The notes beneath the pieces were generated by a model. The model was not told the origin of the DNA. It did no database searches and saw only the letters and a list, made by a program, of their open reading frames with translations. Made by a program: the position numbers and the translations under genes. Below are positions 19,601 to 29,600 of a stretch of 64,000 nucleotides of DNA, piece after piece (the stretch's first letter is position 1; each line of letters starts with the position of its first letter). This DNA comes from Halochromatium glycolicum (GTDB taxonomy: Bacteria; Pseudomonadota; Gammaproteobacteria; Chromatiales; Chromatiaceae). The DNA lies in contig NZ_NRSJ01000001.1 in assembly GCF_016584085.1 (NCBI RefSeq), positions 1 to 64,000 of the forward strand, in the 5' to 3' direction.

Positions 19601-20595
19601 TGGACATCCGCAACCACACCGGCGTGGCTCAGGTGCTCGAGGAGCACGCCGGCGGCGGCCCCGTGGCCCGGTACACCTATGGCGCGCAACGGCTGACCCA
19701 GGACCGTGCTGGCGTCCTGAGTCACTACCATGCCGACGGACTCGGCAGCGTCCGCGCCCTGACCGACGCCACCGGCGCGGTGACCGACAGCTACGTGTAC
19801 GACGGCTACGGCAACGAGGTCGCGACCACCGGCTCCACCGATAATCCCTACAGGTTCGCCGGCGAGCCCTTCGACCCGAACGTGGGCCTCTACTACCTGC
19901 GGGCTCGCTACTACGACGCCGAGACCGGTCGCTTCGTCTCGATGGACCCGGCCGCTGGCGATCCGCAAAGCCCGATGAGCCTGCACCGGTATCTGTACGC
20001 GAACGATAACCCGGTCAACTTCGTCGATCCGACCGGCCGGTTCACGCTGATCTCCATCAACATCAGCATCTCGATCCAGAGCACGATCCGCTCGATCTAC
20101 ACCAAGAACCTGGTCAGCTTCTTCCTGACAGCGGCACGCATCGCCTACTGCCAGCTGGAGCCCGCCTACACGCTCCAGATCATCGGCATCGACATGATGT
20201 TCAAGGACCTGCCCGGCGCCGAGCTGATCATTCATCAGTCGCGCGCGCAGATCGCCGCGGGCTACCGAGCTATCGGCAACGCGGCGCTTGCCGTCTACCA
20301 GGACACCTTGAACGAGTTGGTGGACTTCAAGGTCGAGTTCGGCGGCGTGCTGGCCGATGTCTACAACTGGGCCAACGGCAGCGGCGGCCTGCCGATTTCG
20401 GTGCCGCTACCCCAAGAGGCGGCGGAAGTCATCGAGTTCTACGAGCAACTGCAGGGCTGGTTCGAGACGGCGGAGACCGCCTACACCAAGGCGAAGGAGG
20501 GCATCCAGGCCGCCACCAGCAGCGACGCCTGCCAGATATTCACATTCCTCGACGAGAATGCCGACACAATCCTCGGCAAGGTTCCGGACTTCTGA
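13681..20595 (+). CDS. Giant secreted FG-GAP / Ig-like / RHS-repeat protein
   Basis: 2304 residues. The GTG start has GAGG about eight bases upstream, and a signal peptide covers about residues 1-33 (LSLVLLLAVLLTATALSA). Six or more FG-GAP/VCBS-type repeats with calcium-binding DVDGDGDTDLVV-like loops (about 38-380) form a probable beta-propeller. Four to five Ig-like repeats follow (about 380-745), then an Ig-like domain and the RHS entry segment (about 745-900) shared with the protein at 4418-12640. YD/RHS repeats run to the core end (NVGLYYLRARYYDAETGRF, then DPTG, about 2060-2118). The last 185 residues are unrelated to the core and differ from the tail of the first RHS protein; they include a hydrophobic stretch and several helices. 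The next gene starts 14 bases downstream, so no immunity gene intervenes. Confidence 0.88.
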   Translation: MPRPYALHALRGLSLVLLLAVLLTATALSAFQDETAVTLPPLADDAYALAAGDVDADGDLDLVVTGADGPRLLLNQATGGGAGVFTESAGLPALGAVALGAVLVDVDGDADLDLFLAVADGQDRLLLNDGAGAYTDATAARLPPDVATGAAAAAGDVDGDGDTDLVVGNRDSRSLLLLNNGSGAFTDAGTNRLPVDADPTTAVLFADLDGDGADDLFFANDGAQNRLLLNDGLGTFTDATAANLPAAADESLSAAAADADGDGDIDLVIANGTAGTSLLLNDAGLFTDASASRLPALAEYAVGLAAGDIDFDGSVDLVVANAGQDAVLLNDGAGSFAVSTLPADERRSFAVLLLDADLDFDLDLPIAAPAGQTRLLVNDLAFPRIRLSLAPDYVEATETLTFAVETFDEDGVAAVALIVRRPGGTEDTPTLTAGTASYVPPVAGDYVARVTAEDSLGNIATRSLSFLVQEQDLTAPGVTTTVTPAEVLFGQSVQIAVSASDDRGVVSRRLNVSGITVPLSTAGEATYVATAVGTQTATGFARDAAGNEGSDAVTFDVRPDNTAPTLALSLGADTVDLVDPLTISTTATDNVAVVSLAITVTGPTHPDGLELTPDADGSAAYTPFLAGTHTVSVRATDPAGNETVETATFEAVGESDSTAPTVTVDVSPATVAVGNVVTVTVDATDDVAVSSRSLTINGTPVTLDAVGTATYTPPVIGDYTAEARATDPTGNATTATTTFRAIDPAGDTEPPDVALASPADSAEASGVVTIGGTADDPTLAAYSLAYAPVGTNDFTTFATGTEAVVDGTLGTLDTTLMENGFYRVRLTAEDINGRTATTERLIQVSGRLKLGIFTVSFQDKTIPVGRLPVSVTRTYDSRRRGSVGDFGYGWNVALTQAELVANRLAGDGWEDQNLGGFIPTYQLAPTQPHFVTIRLGEDKEVKFRAVPVPATQRLYPFSSYGPTGMRYAPVGDSDVGTLTASGEDPAWLIGDEIVDFGFDVYNPSRFTYTAPDGFQYIFSGSQTSVRYSLIAVVDPAGVRIDITPDGFTRSDGLAVTFVRDALGRITSIEDPAGNTVTYEYDGAGDLVAVIDAEGHRAEFEYDDEHYLTELRDPSGNPVQRNEYDEDGRLIAITDAAGNRVEMDYDLDANTQIVRDRRNNPSIYEYDSAGNVVAETRFPTVDGSVQPVLTQRRFDDNGQMTQETLPDGTVNSYAYDRFGNIIEEVRDVGGLALTTTYVYNASGRLLTETDARGNTITHTYDADGNRDSTTDREGNITLFEYSDDGLLTREIDALGNYTAYEHDVLGNVIAESRWDGNRSVSTADDTLLRRIEYDYDSVGNKVAETVLVADGSGGYVEATTSWTYDRNGRQLTETDPRGHTTTYDYDEVGNRIAEIDPLGHRTEYGHNALGDLIRIDYPDGGAKLIGYDADGNRTTVTNPNGRTTTYVYDALDRVIRVDHPDVTLADGSTQISSQINLYDAVGNLIGEVDERGNRTDHGYDAAGRRTSTLQPEVYDAVTDSLVRPQTLYEYDANGNRSAVVDAKGNRTEYSFDREDRPTGTLFADGNTTAVGYDDLGRETSRTDAAGLVTEYAYDALGRQTAVSLPPPNPGDARPETLFTYDELGNPLTQTDANGHVTAFTYDLTGNRLSRTLPGLQTETFVYDAADQMVSHTDFNGETTEFDYDARGRRTLIAYPDGTSVATTYTPGGQRSIVTDARGPTTYAYDERDRLVSRTDPDGLVIAYGYTASSEVETATTAAGTTRYGYDALDRLASVTDPDGNAAFFWYDAVGNQSVLDHANGAETRYGYNDRNQLTRVEQRDALGALFAMHVYTLDANGLRTRVDELPMGNAVDYVYDDNHRLVRETRVGADAYDIRYSYDAVGNRVAIDRDGAVTGYSYDANDRLTSSGLTTYGYDANGNLTSVTSGGQTTTFVFDAANRLVRSTAPGGAATDYVYDADGNRVLKSDTGGDTRYLVDIRNHTGVAQVLEEHAGGGPVARYTYGAQRLTQDRAGVLSHYHADGLGSVRALTDATGAVTDSYVYDGYGNEVATTGSTDNPYRFAGEPFDPNVGLYYLRARYYDAETGRFVSMDPAAGDPQSPMSLHRYLYANDNPVNFVDPTGRFTLISINISISIQSTIRSIYTKNLVSFFLTAARIAYCQLEPAYTLQIIGIDMMFKDLPGAELIIHQSRAQIAAGYRAIGNAALAVYQDTLNELVDFKVEFGGVLADVYNWANGSGGLPISVPLPQEAAEVIEFYEQLQGWFETAETAYTKAKEGIQAATSSDACQIFTFLDENADTILGKVPDF

Positions 20596-20609
20596 TCGGG
20601 GGCTGAGAC

Positions 20610-23600
20610 ATGAACCGTCAGACGCACAGCAGCCACCCCGTCAGTCGCACCGGAGTCTCCATGCATCCGCTAGTTTCCTCCCGTCGCCGAGGCACCGTCC
20701 GGCCTGATCTTCCCGGTGGTTCGCGCCGCCGCGACTTCGATTGGAGCACCATGGGCAGGGCGCTGGTCCTGATCGCGCTTCTGCTCGCCGGTGGTTGGAG
20801 CGGTAGCGCACGGGCTGCCAGCTTTGCCGTCGGCGGCGCGGACGGCAGCTTCGAGAGCGACCTGACCGGCACGGTGACCGAGGGTGCCGTCGGCTTGGTT
20901 CCGGGCATCGGCATCATCGGCCCGAGTCAGGGCGCTGGTGCCCTGCTGATGACCACGGAACCGGACGAGGGCTCCCAGCCCGCCGACGCGGATGCGGCCG
21001 AGCTTCGCGTCGAGGGGTTCGGCATCCCCGCCGGCACTGGGAGCTTGCGCCTCGACTACAGCTTCCTGACCAACGAGCCGACCCCCAGCCGCACCAACGA
21101 CCGCTTCACCGTCGAACTGGTGCTGATCACCGCCGGGGGCGAGGAGCGACTCCTGGCCCAGGACACCTTCGACAGCTTCTATCCGGCACCCTGGACCGGC
21201 TACGCGGAACAGACCGGCTGGCGCAAGCTGGTGGCCGATGTCTCCGCCCACGCCGGTTCCGGCGACAGCTTCACGCTGGCGTTGCGGGTGGCGGATACCG
21301 GGGACGGTCGCGCCGACTCGGCGGTGATCGTCGACAACCTGATCTTTGCCGATCCGGGCGAGCCGATCGCGGAGGTGGCCGAGTCCTACCTCGAGGTCGC
21401 GCTGGGCGAGGAGCTGGTGCTGGACGGGTCGGGCTCCAGCGATGCCGACGATGCCATTGCCGAATACCGATGGGACCTCGGCAACGGCTGGTACGGTATC
21501 GGCCCCGTGCTCGCGTACACCTACGACGAGGAGGGCGTCTACCGGGCCCGCCTCCAGGTCACCGACGGCGACGGGAACAGCAGCACCCAGGACGTGATCA
21601 TCGTCGTCGGCGAGCTGAACAGCGCGCCGTCGATCGTCTCCGCGCCGGTGAGCGCGGCGGCCCAGAACGTGGAATACCGCTATCAGGTCCGGGTCGAGGA
21701 CCCCGAACTCGTCTACGGCGACACCATGACCTTCGCCTTGACCGAGTCGCCGGCGGGCATGATCGTGGACCCGGCGACGGGCCTGATCACCTGGACCCCG
21801 GGCGACGGCGACCCGCGCAGCTCCGACGTCACCGTTCGAGTGGAAGACAGCGAGGGCCTGTCCGACAGCCAGAGCTTTCGGGTCACGATCGGCCCCGAGG
21901 TCTATCTGATCGCGGCCCAGGACGACGGCTGGCTCTACTTCAGCCGCAGCATCGGCGACGGCACCTGGACCGCGCCCGAACTCATCGACGACGTTGGCAA
22001 CAACTCCCGCGGCGTCGCCATAGCCGACTTCGACGGCGACGGCGATTTCGACTTCATCACCGGCAACGACACTACGAATCCGACCCTCTACCTGAAGTTC
22101 TACGAGCGCGACGGGCTCGATTTCAAGGCACCGGTCCTAATCGGAAGCATCGGTTCGACCCCGTTTCCGGCCGGGAACACCATAGAAGACATGGCCGCCG
22201 GCGACTTCGACAACGACGGTTGGATGGATCTCGCCGTCCACGGCGACGACGGCGACAGCTGGGTGTTGATGAACCAGGGTGGGCTGGTCTTCGGCGAGGC
22301 GGTCTTCTTCGCCTCCGATTTCGAGACCGGCGACGACACCTGGGGTGGCCAGCAGTGCTCGACCGCGCAGGCGCGCGACGACACCGTCCTCGCCCCCGAC
22401 GGCGGCACCTTCTCTATGCGCGTCTATGCGACCGCCGACGGTTCCTGCATGTCCACCGACATCAATCCGTCCGGCTGGACGCTCCGGCTTGGCTCAACGG
22501 TCTCGTTCAAGTACCGCATCCCGGCCGGCGTGCCCATGGGACTGCTGTTCAACGTCAGCGGCAAGGGCTGGATCTATCTCGGCGGGAGCCCCGCCGCCGA
22601 CGGTGGCCAGTACGACTATCCGAACGTTCCGAAGGTCGAGCTGATCGACGACGGCCAATGGCATGAGGTCGAGATCGACCTGTTCCGTGCCATCAAGGCC
22701 CAGTGGCCGGATGCGACGACCATCACCGAATTCGAATGGTGGACCGGCCCCGCCGGCGAGGCGACCGCTGGGCAGGCCTTCTGGTTCGACGACTTCGAGA
22801 TCACGCGCCGCGACCTGCAATCCGGCTTCGAGATCGCGCGCCTGCCTCACACCGGCGGTCGCGGGCGCGGTTTCGATGCCGGCGACGTGGACGGCGACGG
22901 CGACCTCGACCTGGCGCGCGGTCGCTGCTGCGACGGCCTGATCTACCTCTACACCAACGACGGTAGCGGCAACTTCACCGCATCCGCCGGGGCCGTGGCC
23001 GATGCCGGCAGGGATCCCTACGGCGTCATGCTGGCTGACTTCGACGGCGACAACGCCGCCGACCTGATCGGCAACTTCGGCAGCAACGGCGACAGCTCTT
23101 TCTTCAAGGGCAATCGCAGCGGCACCTTCCAGTCCGGCGTCGCGATCCCGTCTCTCGATACCGGCACCTACAGCTCCTTCGCCCATTTCGACATCGACGA
23201 CGACGGTGATCGGGACGTCGTCGCGGCCACCTATACGCGCGATCGCGTGCTCTACTACGCCGGCAACGGTGACGGGACCTTCGCGCAGGCGTTTGAGGTC
23301 GGCGCGACCGCCAGCAGGACGCTGGCCATCGCACTGCCAGCCGGTCGCGAGATCGGGCAGCCCTTTGCCGATGTCGTCGCCGACACCCAGGCGATCGATG
23401 TCAGCGATACGGTGCAGTTCGACGCCTCGGGGTCCTTCGACGACGGCGCCATCGGCGCCTACGAATGGGACTTCGGCGATGGCACAACCGGCACCGGCGC
23501 GACTCCGAGCCACACATACACCCAGGAGGGCGACTACAAGGCCGTCGTGACGGTCGTCGACAACGAGGCCCGGATTGATCGCCGCTCCGTTCGCATCCAG

Positions 23601-26600
23601 GTGACCGGCGCGCCGCCCACGGCCGTGGCCGGCAGCTATGTCCTCGACGAAACCATGGCCCTGAACGAGCAATGGCACGGCTTCCTTAACGGCGGGGCCT
23701 CCAGCGACGACAGCGGCATCGTCCTCTACGAATGGGACCTCGATGCCAGCGACGGCGTCGATCTCCAACCCCTCGGGCCGACGCCACGGGTCGTTTACGA
23801 AGCCCCCGGCGTCTACACCGTGACTCTGCGCGTCACAGATGTCGTCGGCCAGACCGCCACTGCCACCGGCACCGTCACGGTCGAGGCCGGCGCCCCGCCA
23901 TCGGCCAGCGTAACCGGGCCGGCTCTGCTCGAAGAGACCGACGCAAGCCTGGGGGTTTGGACCGGCTGGTACGATGCCTCGGCGAGCTCGGACGACGTCG
24001 GACTCGCCGCCATCAGCCTCGACTGGGGCGACGGCGCCGGCTTCGATCTCGCCCCGCTTGCCGACGACTTCGACGACGGCGATCGCGACGGCTGGTCCCA
24101 TTTTGGCGGCAGCTGGGGCGTGACCCACGGAATGCTCACTCAGACCAGTCTGAACGAGTCCTGGGTCTGGCTCCAGGATCTGACCCGCCGCTACGGGGAT
24201 TTCGTCCTCGAACTGGACTTCCGAGGCAGCGAGGGGCCGAGCGACGCCTACGTCGGCGTGGCCTTCCGCAACGCCAATTCCAGCGCCAGTCGTGACACCT
24301 ATCTGCTCTATTCCCGCGACAGTTGGGACTTCTGGCGCTTCTACGACTGGAACACCGATAGCATTCTGGCCGAGGGCGGCAGCGGCTGGGACCCGGAGAC
24401 CTGGTATCGGATCAAGATCGAGGTCGTCGGCGAGCGGATGCGCCTGTGGGTGACCGAGGCCGGCGCTACGGAGACCCTGGACCCGGTGCTCGAGGTCAGC
24501 GACGGCGCCCATGCGGAGGGCGGCATCGGGCTCCTGACCTGGGGCCAGGCCGCCTGGTTCGATAACGTCAAGGTCACGCCGCTGGATGCCACCTGGTCCG
24601 AGAGTGCATCGGCCCTGACCGATCTGGCGCATTCCTTCGAGACCGCTGGCGACTACAGCGTCGTTGTCACGGCCGAAGACCATGCCGGGCAACAGCACCA
24701 GACCATTCTGGACGTCTCGGCGGTGGCCGGAGACGCCCCGGTGGCCGATGCCGGCGGCCCCTACGTCTTGGACGAGTGGGATGCCTGGGACGGGCGCTGG
24801 GACTTCATCGGCGACTTCGGCGGCTCCAGCGACGATACCCGGGTCGAACGCTATCGCATCGATCTCGGCGACGGCAACGGCTATACCACTGGCGTCGCCG
24901 ATGGTGCGGCCACCGGTGCGTTCATGACCGGCACCGACCTGTACGGCTATGACGTGCCGGATGCGACCATCCAGCGCATCGTCGCCACCGAGGACGGCAC
25001 CCAGGTGGACATCGTCGATCTGTCTACGCTGGAGATCATCGCCTCCAACATGCTTGATCGGCTGCAGAGCTGGAACAACGTCAACGTCGGCGACGGCACC
25101 TATTTCAAGGTCAAGGCCAGCAAGCCTGTGGTCGCCTATTTGACCGACTTCGGTGCCCACTCGGCCTTCATGCCGGCGATGGACGGTAGCGCCGTCGGCA
25201 ACGAGTTCGTCCTGCACCGCGACGGCAACAGTGGCTTCTACGTCTTTGCCTTCGAGGATGCCGTCGTGCGCTTCTTCTCCAGCGCGGATGTCGAGATCGA
25301 CCGGCGCGAGCTGCGCGCCGGCGAATACTGGAGCACGAGCAGCCCAATCAGCGACACGCTCTATCGGGTCGTGGCCAGCGGTCGGGTCGCGCTGCAGACG
25401 GTCGGCGGCAACGGCTACACGACCGTCCCCTCCGAGAACGGCACGCCGGTCGGCCGGCGCTTCTACTGTGCCACCGTCGATTGGACCACGGCCGCGCTCA
25501 CCGCCTTTGCCTACGACGACGCGAACATCGAGGTCTTCGATCTGGACAGCGGCGAGCTCCTCTACACCGCTGCGATGCTCGCCGGCCAGCTGTGGTTCCA
25601 GCCCGGTATCGGCACGCGCCGACTCCGCATCGAGAGCGATGCCGCAATCGAGGTCTGGGCGGGCAGCACCGAGGGCGGCAGCGGCATCGTCGATCTGGGC
25701 GACGACATCTCGATGACCGTTGGCCGCGACGGCACCGAATTCCTGTTGCACGAGCTGCGCGACGGCATCGTCATCTTCGCGCCCAACGCCGATACGGCCA
25801 TCGACATCGACGACGGCCTGCAGACCGCGACCCTGGAGCGCGATGGCTTCCTGCACCTGACGCCGGCCGACCTGCCGCCGCTGGATGTGCATCGCATCCG
25901 CACGACCAAGCCGGTCGTGATCCAGACCCTCGGGCGCGCGAACAGCTACAACGACCTGGGCACCTATCTCGGCGGCGTCTCGGCGCGCCACTGGTATACC
26001 GGCGTCGGCACCTATGACCTATCCCTGGTGGCCATCGACAACGCCGAACAGGAAAGCGTCGCGGCCTTCACGACGGTGCAAGTGACCCAGGGCGAGCCGC
26101 CGGTCCCGGACATCGCAGCCCCCGCCGAGGCGGACGAGGGGACGGCCGTGGGCGGGCGCTGGCCGGTGCATTTCGACGCCACCGGCTCCACCGACGACTC
26201 CGAGATCATCCGCTTCCAGTGGGACTTCGGCGATGGCGCCACCGCCACCGGCGCTGTCGTCGATCACGAGTACACAGCGGTCGGCGAATACGACGTGACG
26301 CTGACCACGACCGACCGGGCCGGCCAGCAGACCAGCACCACCAGGACCATCGACGTCACCCGGGGGGCGCCGCCGGTGGCCGACAGCGGCGGCCCCTATA
26401 GCTTCGGCGAAGAGACGGCCAGCCACGGCGTCTGGACCGCCGCCATCGACGCCTCCGCGTCCACCGACGACGCCGGCATCTACGACTACCTGTGGACCCT
26501 GGAGCCGTCTATCGTCGACGACTTCACCGCGACGGAACTGGATGGGGAGCGGTGGCAGCGCCTGAACGCCGCCATCGACAGCGGCGTCGTCAGAGTCACG

Positions 26601-29600
26601 CCGACCGGAGGCTGGGCGACCACCTATCTGGTCACCAGACAGTCGTACCGCCGCGGCCCTGGCACCAGCTTCACGGGCTTGATCGGCACGCCGACCGGCA
26701 CGCAGAACCTGATGTGGGGCCTGAAGAACTTGGGCTCGAACGCGTCATACAGGCAGTTCCCCTATGCGATCTACTTCAACAACGGTTCCATCCTGATCTA
26801 CGAGTACGGCGCCAACCGCGGCACCGTCGGCAGCTATACCCGTGGCCAGGCGCATGAGGTACGCATCGACCTTAAGCAGCCGTCCGGTGCGCTTTACTAC
26901 TACCGCGAACTGGGTGCGGCCGATTGGACGCTGTTGTACGACTCTTCCAGTTTCTCCGACACCTATCTGCGGCTCGGTGCGGTCGGGAACCGGGGCGTCT
27001 TCGAGCTCAGCCAGTTTACTGTCCAGCAGACGGACGAACGCCCGATCACAAGCCTCTCCTTCGACGAGCCCGGCGTCTATGAGCTGACCCTCCGGGTGCG
27101 CGATAACGCGCTGCAGGAGGACATCGCGATGACCAGCATCACCATCGCCGACGGCGCGCCGCCGACGGCCGAGGCGGGCGGTCCCTACGAAGCCGAGGTG
27201 GGCGCGATGCTGACCTTTGACGGCAGCGGCTCAAGCGACGATGTCGCCATCCAGTCCTACGACTGGAGCTTTGGCGACAGCACCGGTGGTGCCGCGGACC
27301 TGCCCTACACCGGCACCGGCGCGAGGGCTCGGCATTTCTACCGGGCCGAAGGGACCTACACGGCCGAGCTGACGACGACGGACAACACCGGCAAGACTGG
27401 CACCGACACGGCAGAGGTGACCGTGATCACCGGCGAGGTGCCTTCGGCGGATGCCGGCGGGCCCTATGTTGGCGGCGTCGATGGGCCACCGGTCTATTTC
27501 GATGCGATGGCCTCGACGGACGACTTCGGCATCGTCGAGTACCGTTGGGATTTCGATACTGCCATCGACAGCGACGGCGACGGGGATACTGCGAACGACA
27601 TCGATGCCGTCGGGCCGCGGCCCTTCCATATCTACCCCTACGCTACCGGTTTGACCGGGCTGTTGGACAACTTCGATGACGGGGCGCTCGACGGGGGTCT
27701 CTGGGACGCCGCCCGCGCGGAGGAGACGGGTGGTGTGCTCAGCCTCACGGGCAACCGGAACTGGGGCAACACCTACGCCTTTGCGCGTGCCTTGAGGCGC
27801 GACGGTCAATCCGTGCGGGGTCGTATCCGTGTGGAGAGCGGTCAGACCGAATACGTCGTCTGGGGCCTGAAGAACACCAGCGACAGCTTCCATTACAACC
27901 AGATGCCCTACGGGATCTACTTGTACAATGGCCGCTTCCGGGTCTACGAGAACGGGACCTATCGCGGTGCCTTCGATACCTACCTCGAGAATACCTGGTA
28001 CGAGCTGCGCGTCGATCTGAAACCCACCGGCGCGACCTACTTCTACCGTGCGGACGGTGCCGCGGACTGGGTGCAGCTCTACGACTCCGACTATTCTTCG
28101 GAGGCCGGGCTGCGCGCCGGGGTGGTGGTCTATTCGGTCTCGGCCGACATCGACGACATCGAGGTCGTCGGCGGTAGCAACGCGATCCAAGCGAGGCTGA
28201 CTGTTGAAGACGGCGCCGGCCAGACGGCCACCGCGACCGTCCCGGTGACCGTGGCGCCCAACCTGGCGCCGGACGTGGTGACCGTGCCCTGGGTCGCCGG
28301 CGACCCGTTGGCGCCCCACGAGACTTACAACGGCAAGGCGATCCACCTCAAGGGCATCGTCCGCGACGCGGACCCGGTGGAGTTCGAGTGGAGCTTCGGC
28401 GACGGCACTGGCTCCGGGCGCATCGCGGTCACCGACCCCTATGATCTCTCGGTGAGCCACACCTATCCGGATTCCCCGGACAACACGCCCTTTACGGCCA
28501 CGCTGACGGTCTGGGATGCGGACGGCCAGAGCGGGCAGGATGTCTACCGGGTGCTGGTCAAGCGCAGGAACTTGACGGTCGAGACCAACGTCGCCATCGA
28601 CGAGGGGCTCTGGTATCTGCATCGACGCCAGACGCGGACCACGACCGAGGGCTACTCGTCCGGTTATTGGCAGACGGTTGCCTACGCCGGGTATTCCGCC
28701 AGCTCCACCGCCGCCGCCCTGCAGGCCTTCCAGATTAACGGCCACTTCGAGCACGGCGACAACGCGACCAACCCCTACGCGGAGACCGTTAGCCGGGGTC
28801 TCAAATACCTGTTCACGCTGCTCTCGCCCAATGCGATCGCCACGCAGACCGCGGGCGAGCCGGATACCAACGGCAACGACATCGGCATCACGGTCAACGG
28901 CGGACGCCCCATCTACGAGGGCGGGCCGGTGATGGACGCCATCGCCGCATCGCGCACGCCGCTGGCCCGCACCGTCACGGGAGTCGATCAGGTCCGACGC
29001 CGCAGCTACTTCGACATCCTGACCGACATGGCTGACCAGTTCGCCTGGGGGCAGTACGACGACGAGCGCTATGGCGGCTGGCGCTATAGTTGGAACTCGT
29101 TCCCGGATAATTCCGCGGCGCAATGGGGCGCCATCGGATTGCAGCCCGCGGAGGCGATCTTCGGCATCCCCGTTCCGGACTGGGTCAAGGAGTGGAATGA
29201 TAACTGGCTCAGCTACAGCAACAACGGCGTGGGTTTCGGCTATACGGGCGCCGGGGACGGGCGCGCGACCACGCCGTCGGGCTTGGTGCAGCTCGCCTTC
29301 GACGAGGACGTAAAGCTCGATCCGCGTTGGCAAGCCGCCGAGGCAAGGGTTGCGGAGCTTTGGTCGCGCGGTGACACCGATAGCGTCATCTACGAGTGGT
29401 CATGCAGCGTGCGCAATGCCGGCACCGAGACCTGCCGCGACTACTACGCGATGTATGCTTTCGTGAAGGCAATGCGTCTGGCGCTGCCCGAGCAGGTCGT
29501 CACCTTCAAGACCACCGGGCTCGACTGGTTTGAGGACGCCGACGACGGCGTTGCCCGCGTCCTGATCGACGACCAGCGCGCCGACGGCCGCTTCCAGGGC

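Noticed and set aside
22494-25991. 1165-codon open frame on the minus strand
   Set aside because: Antisense to the PKD-rich giant gene, with the same compositional cause and no recognisable domain.
27231-29333. 700-codon open frame on the minus strand
   Set aside because: Antisense shadow of the same giant gene.
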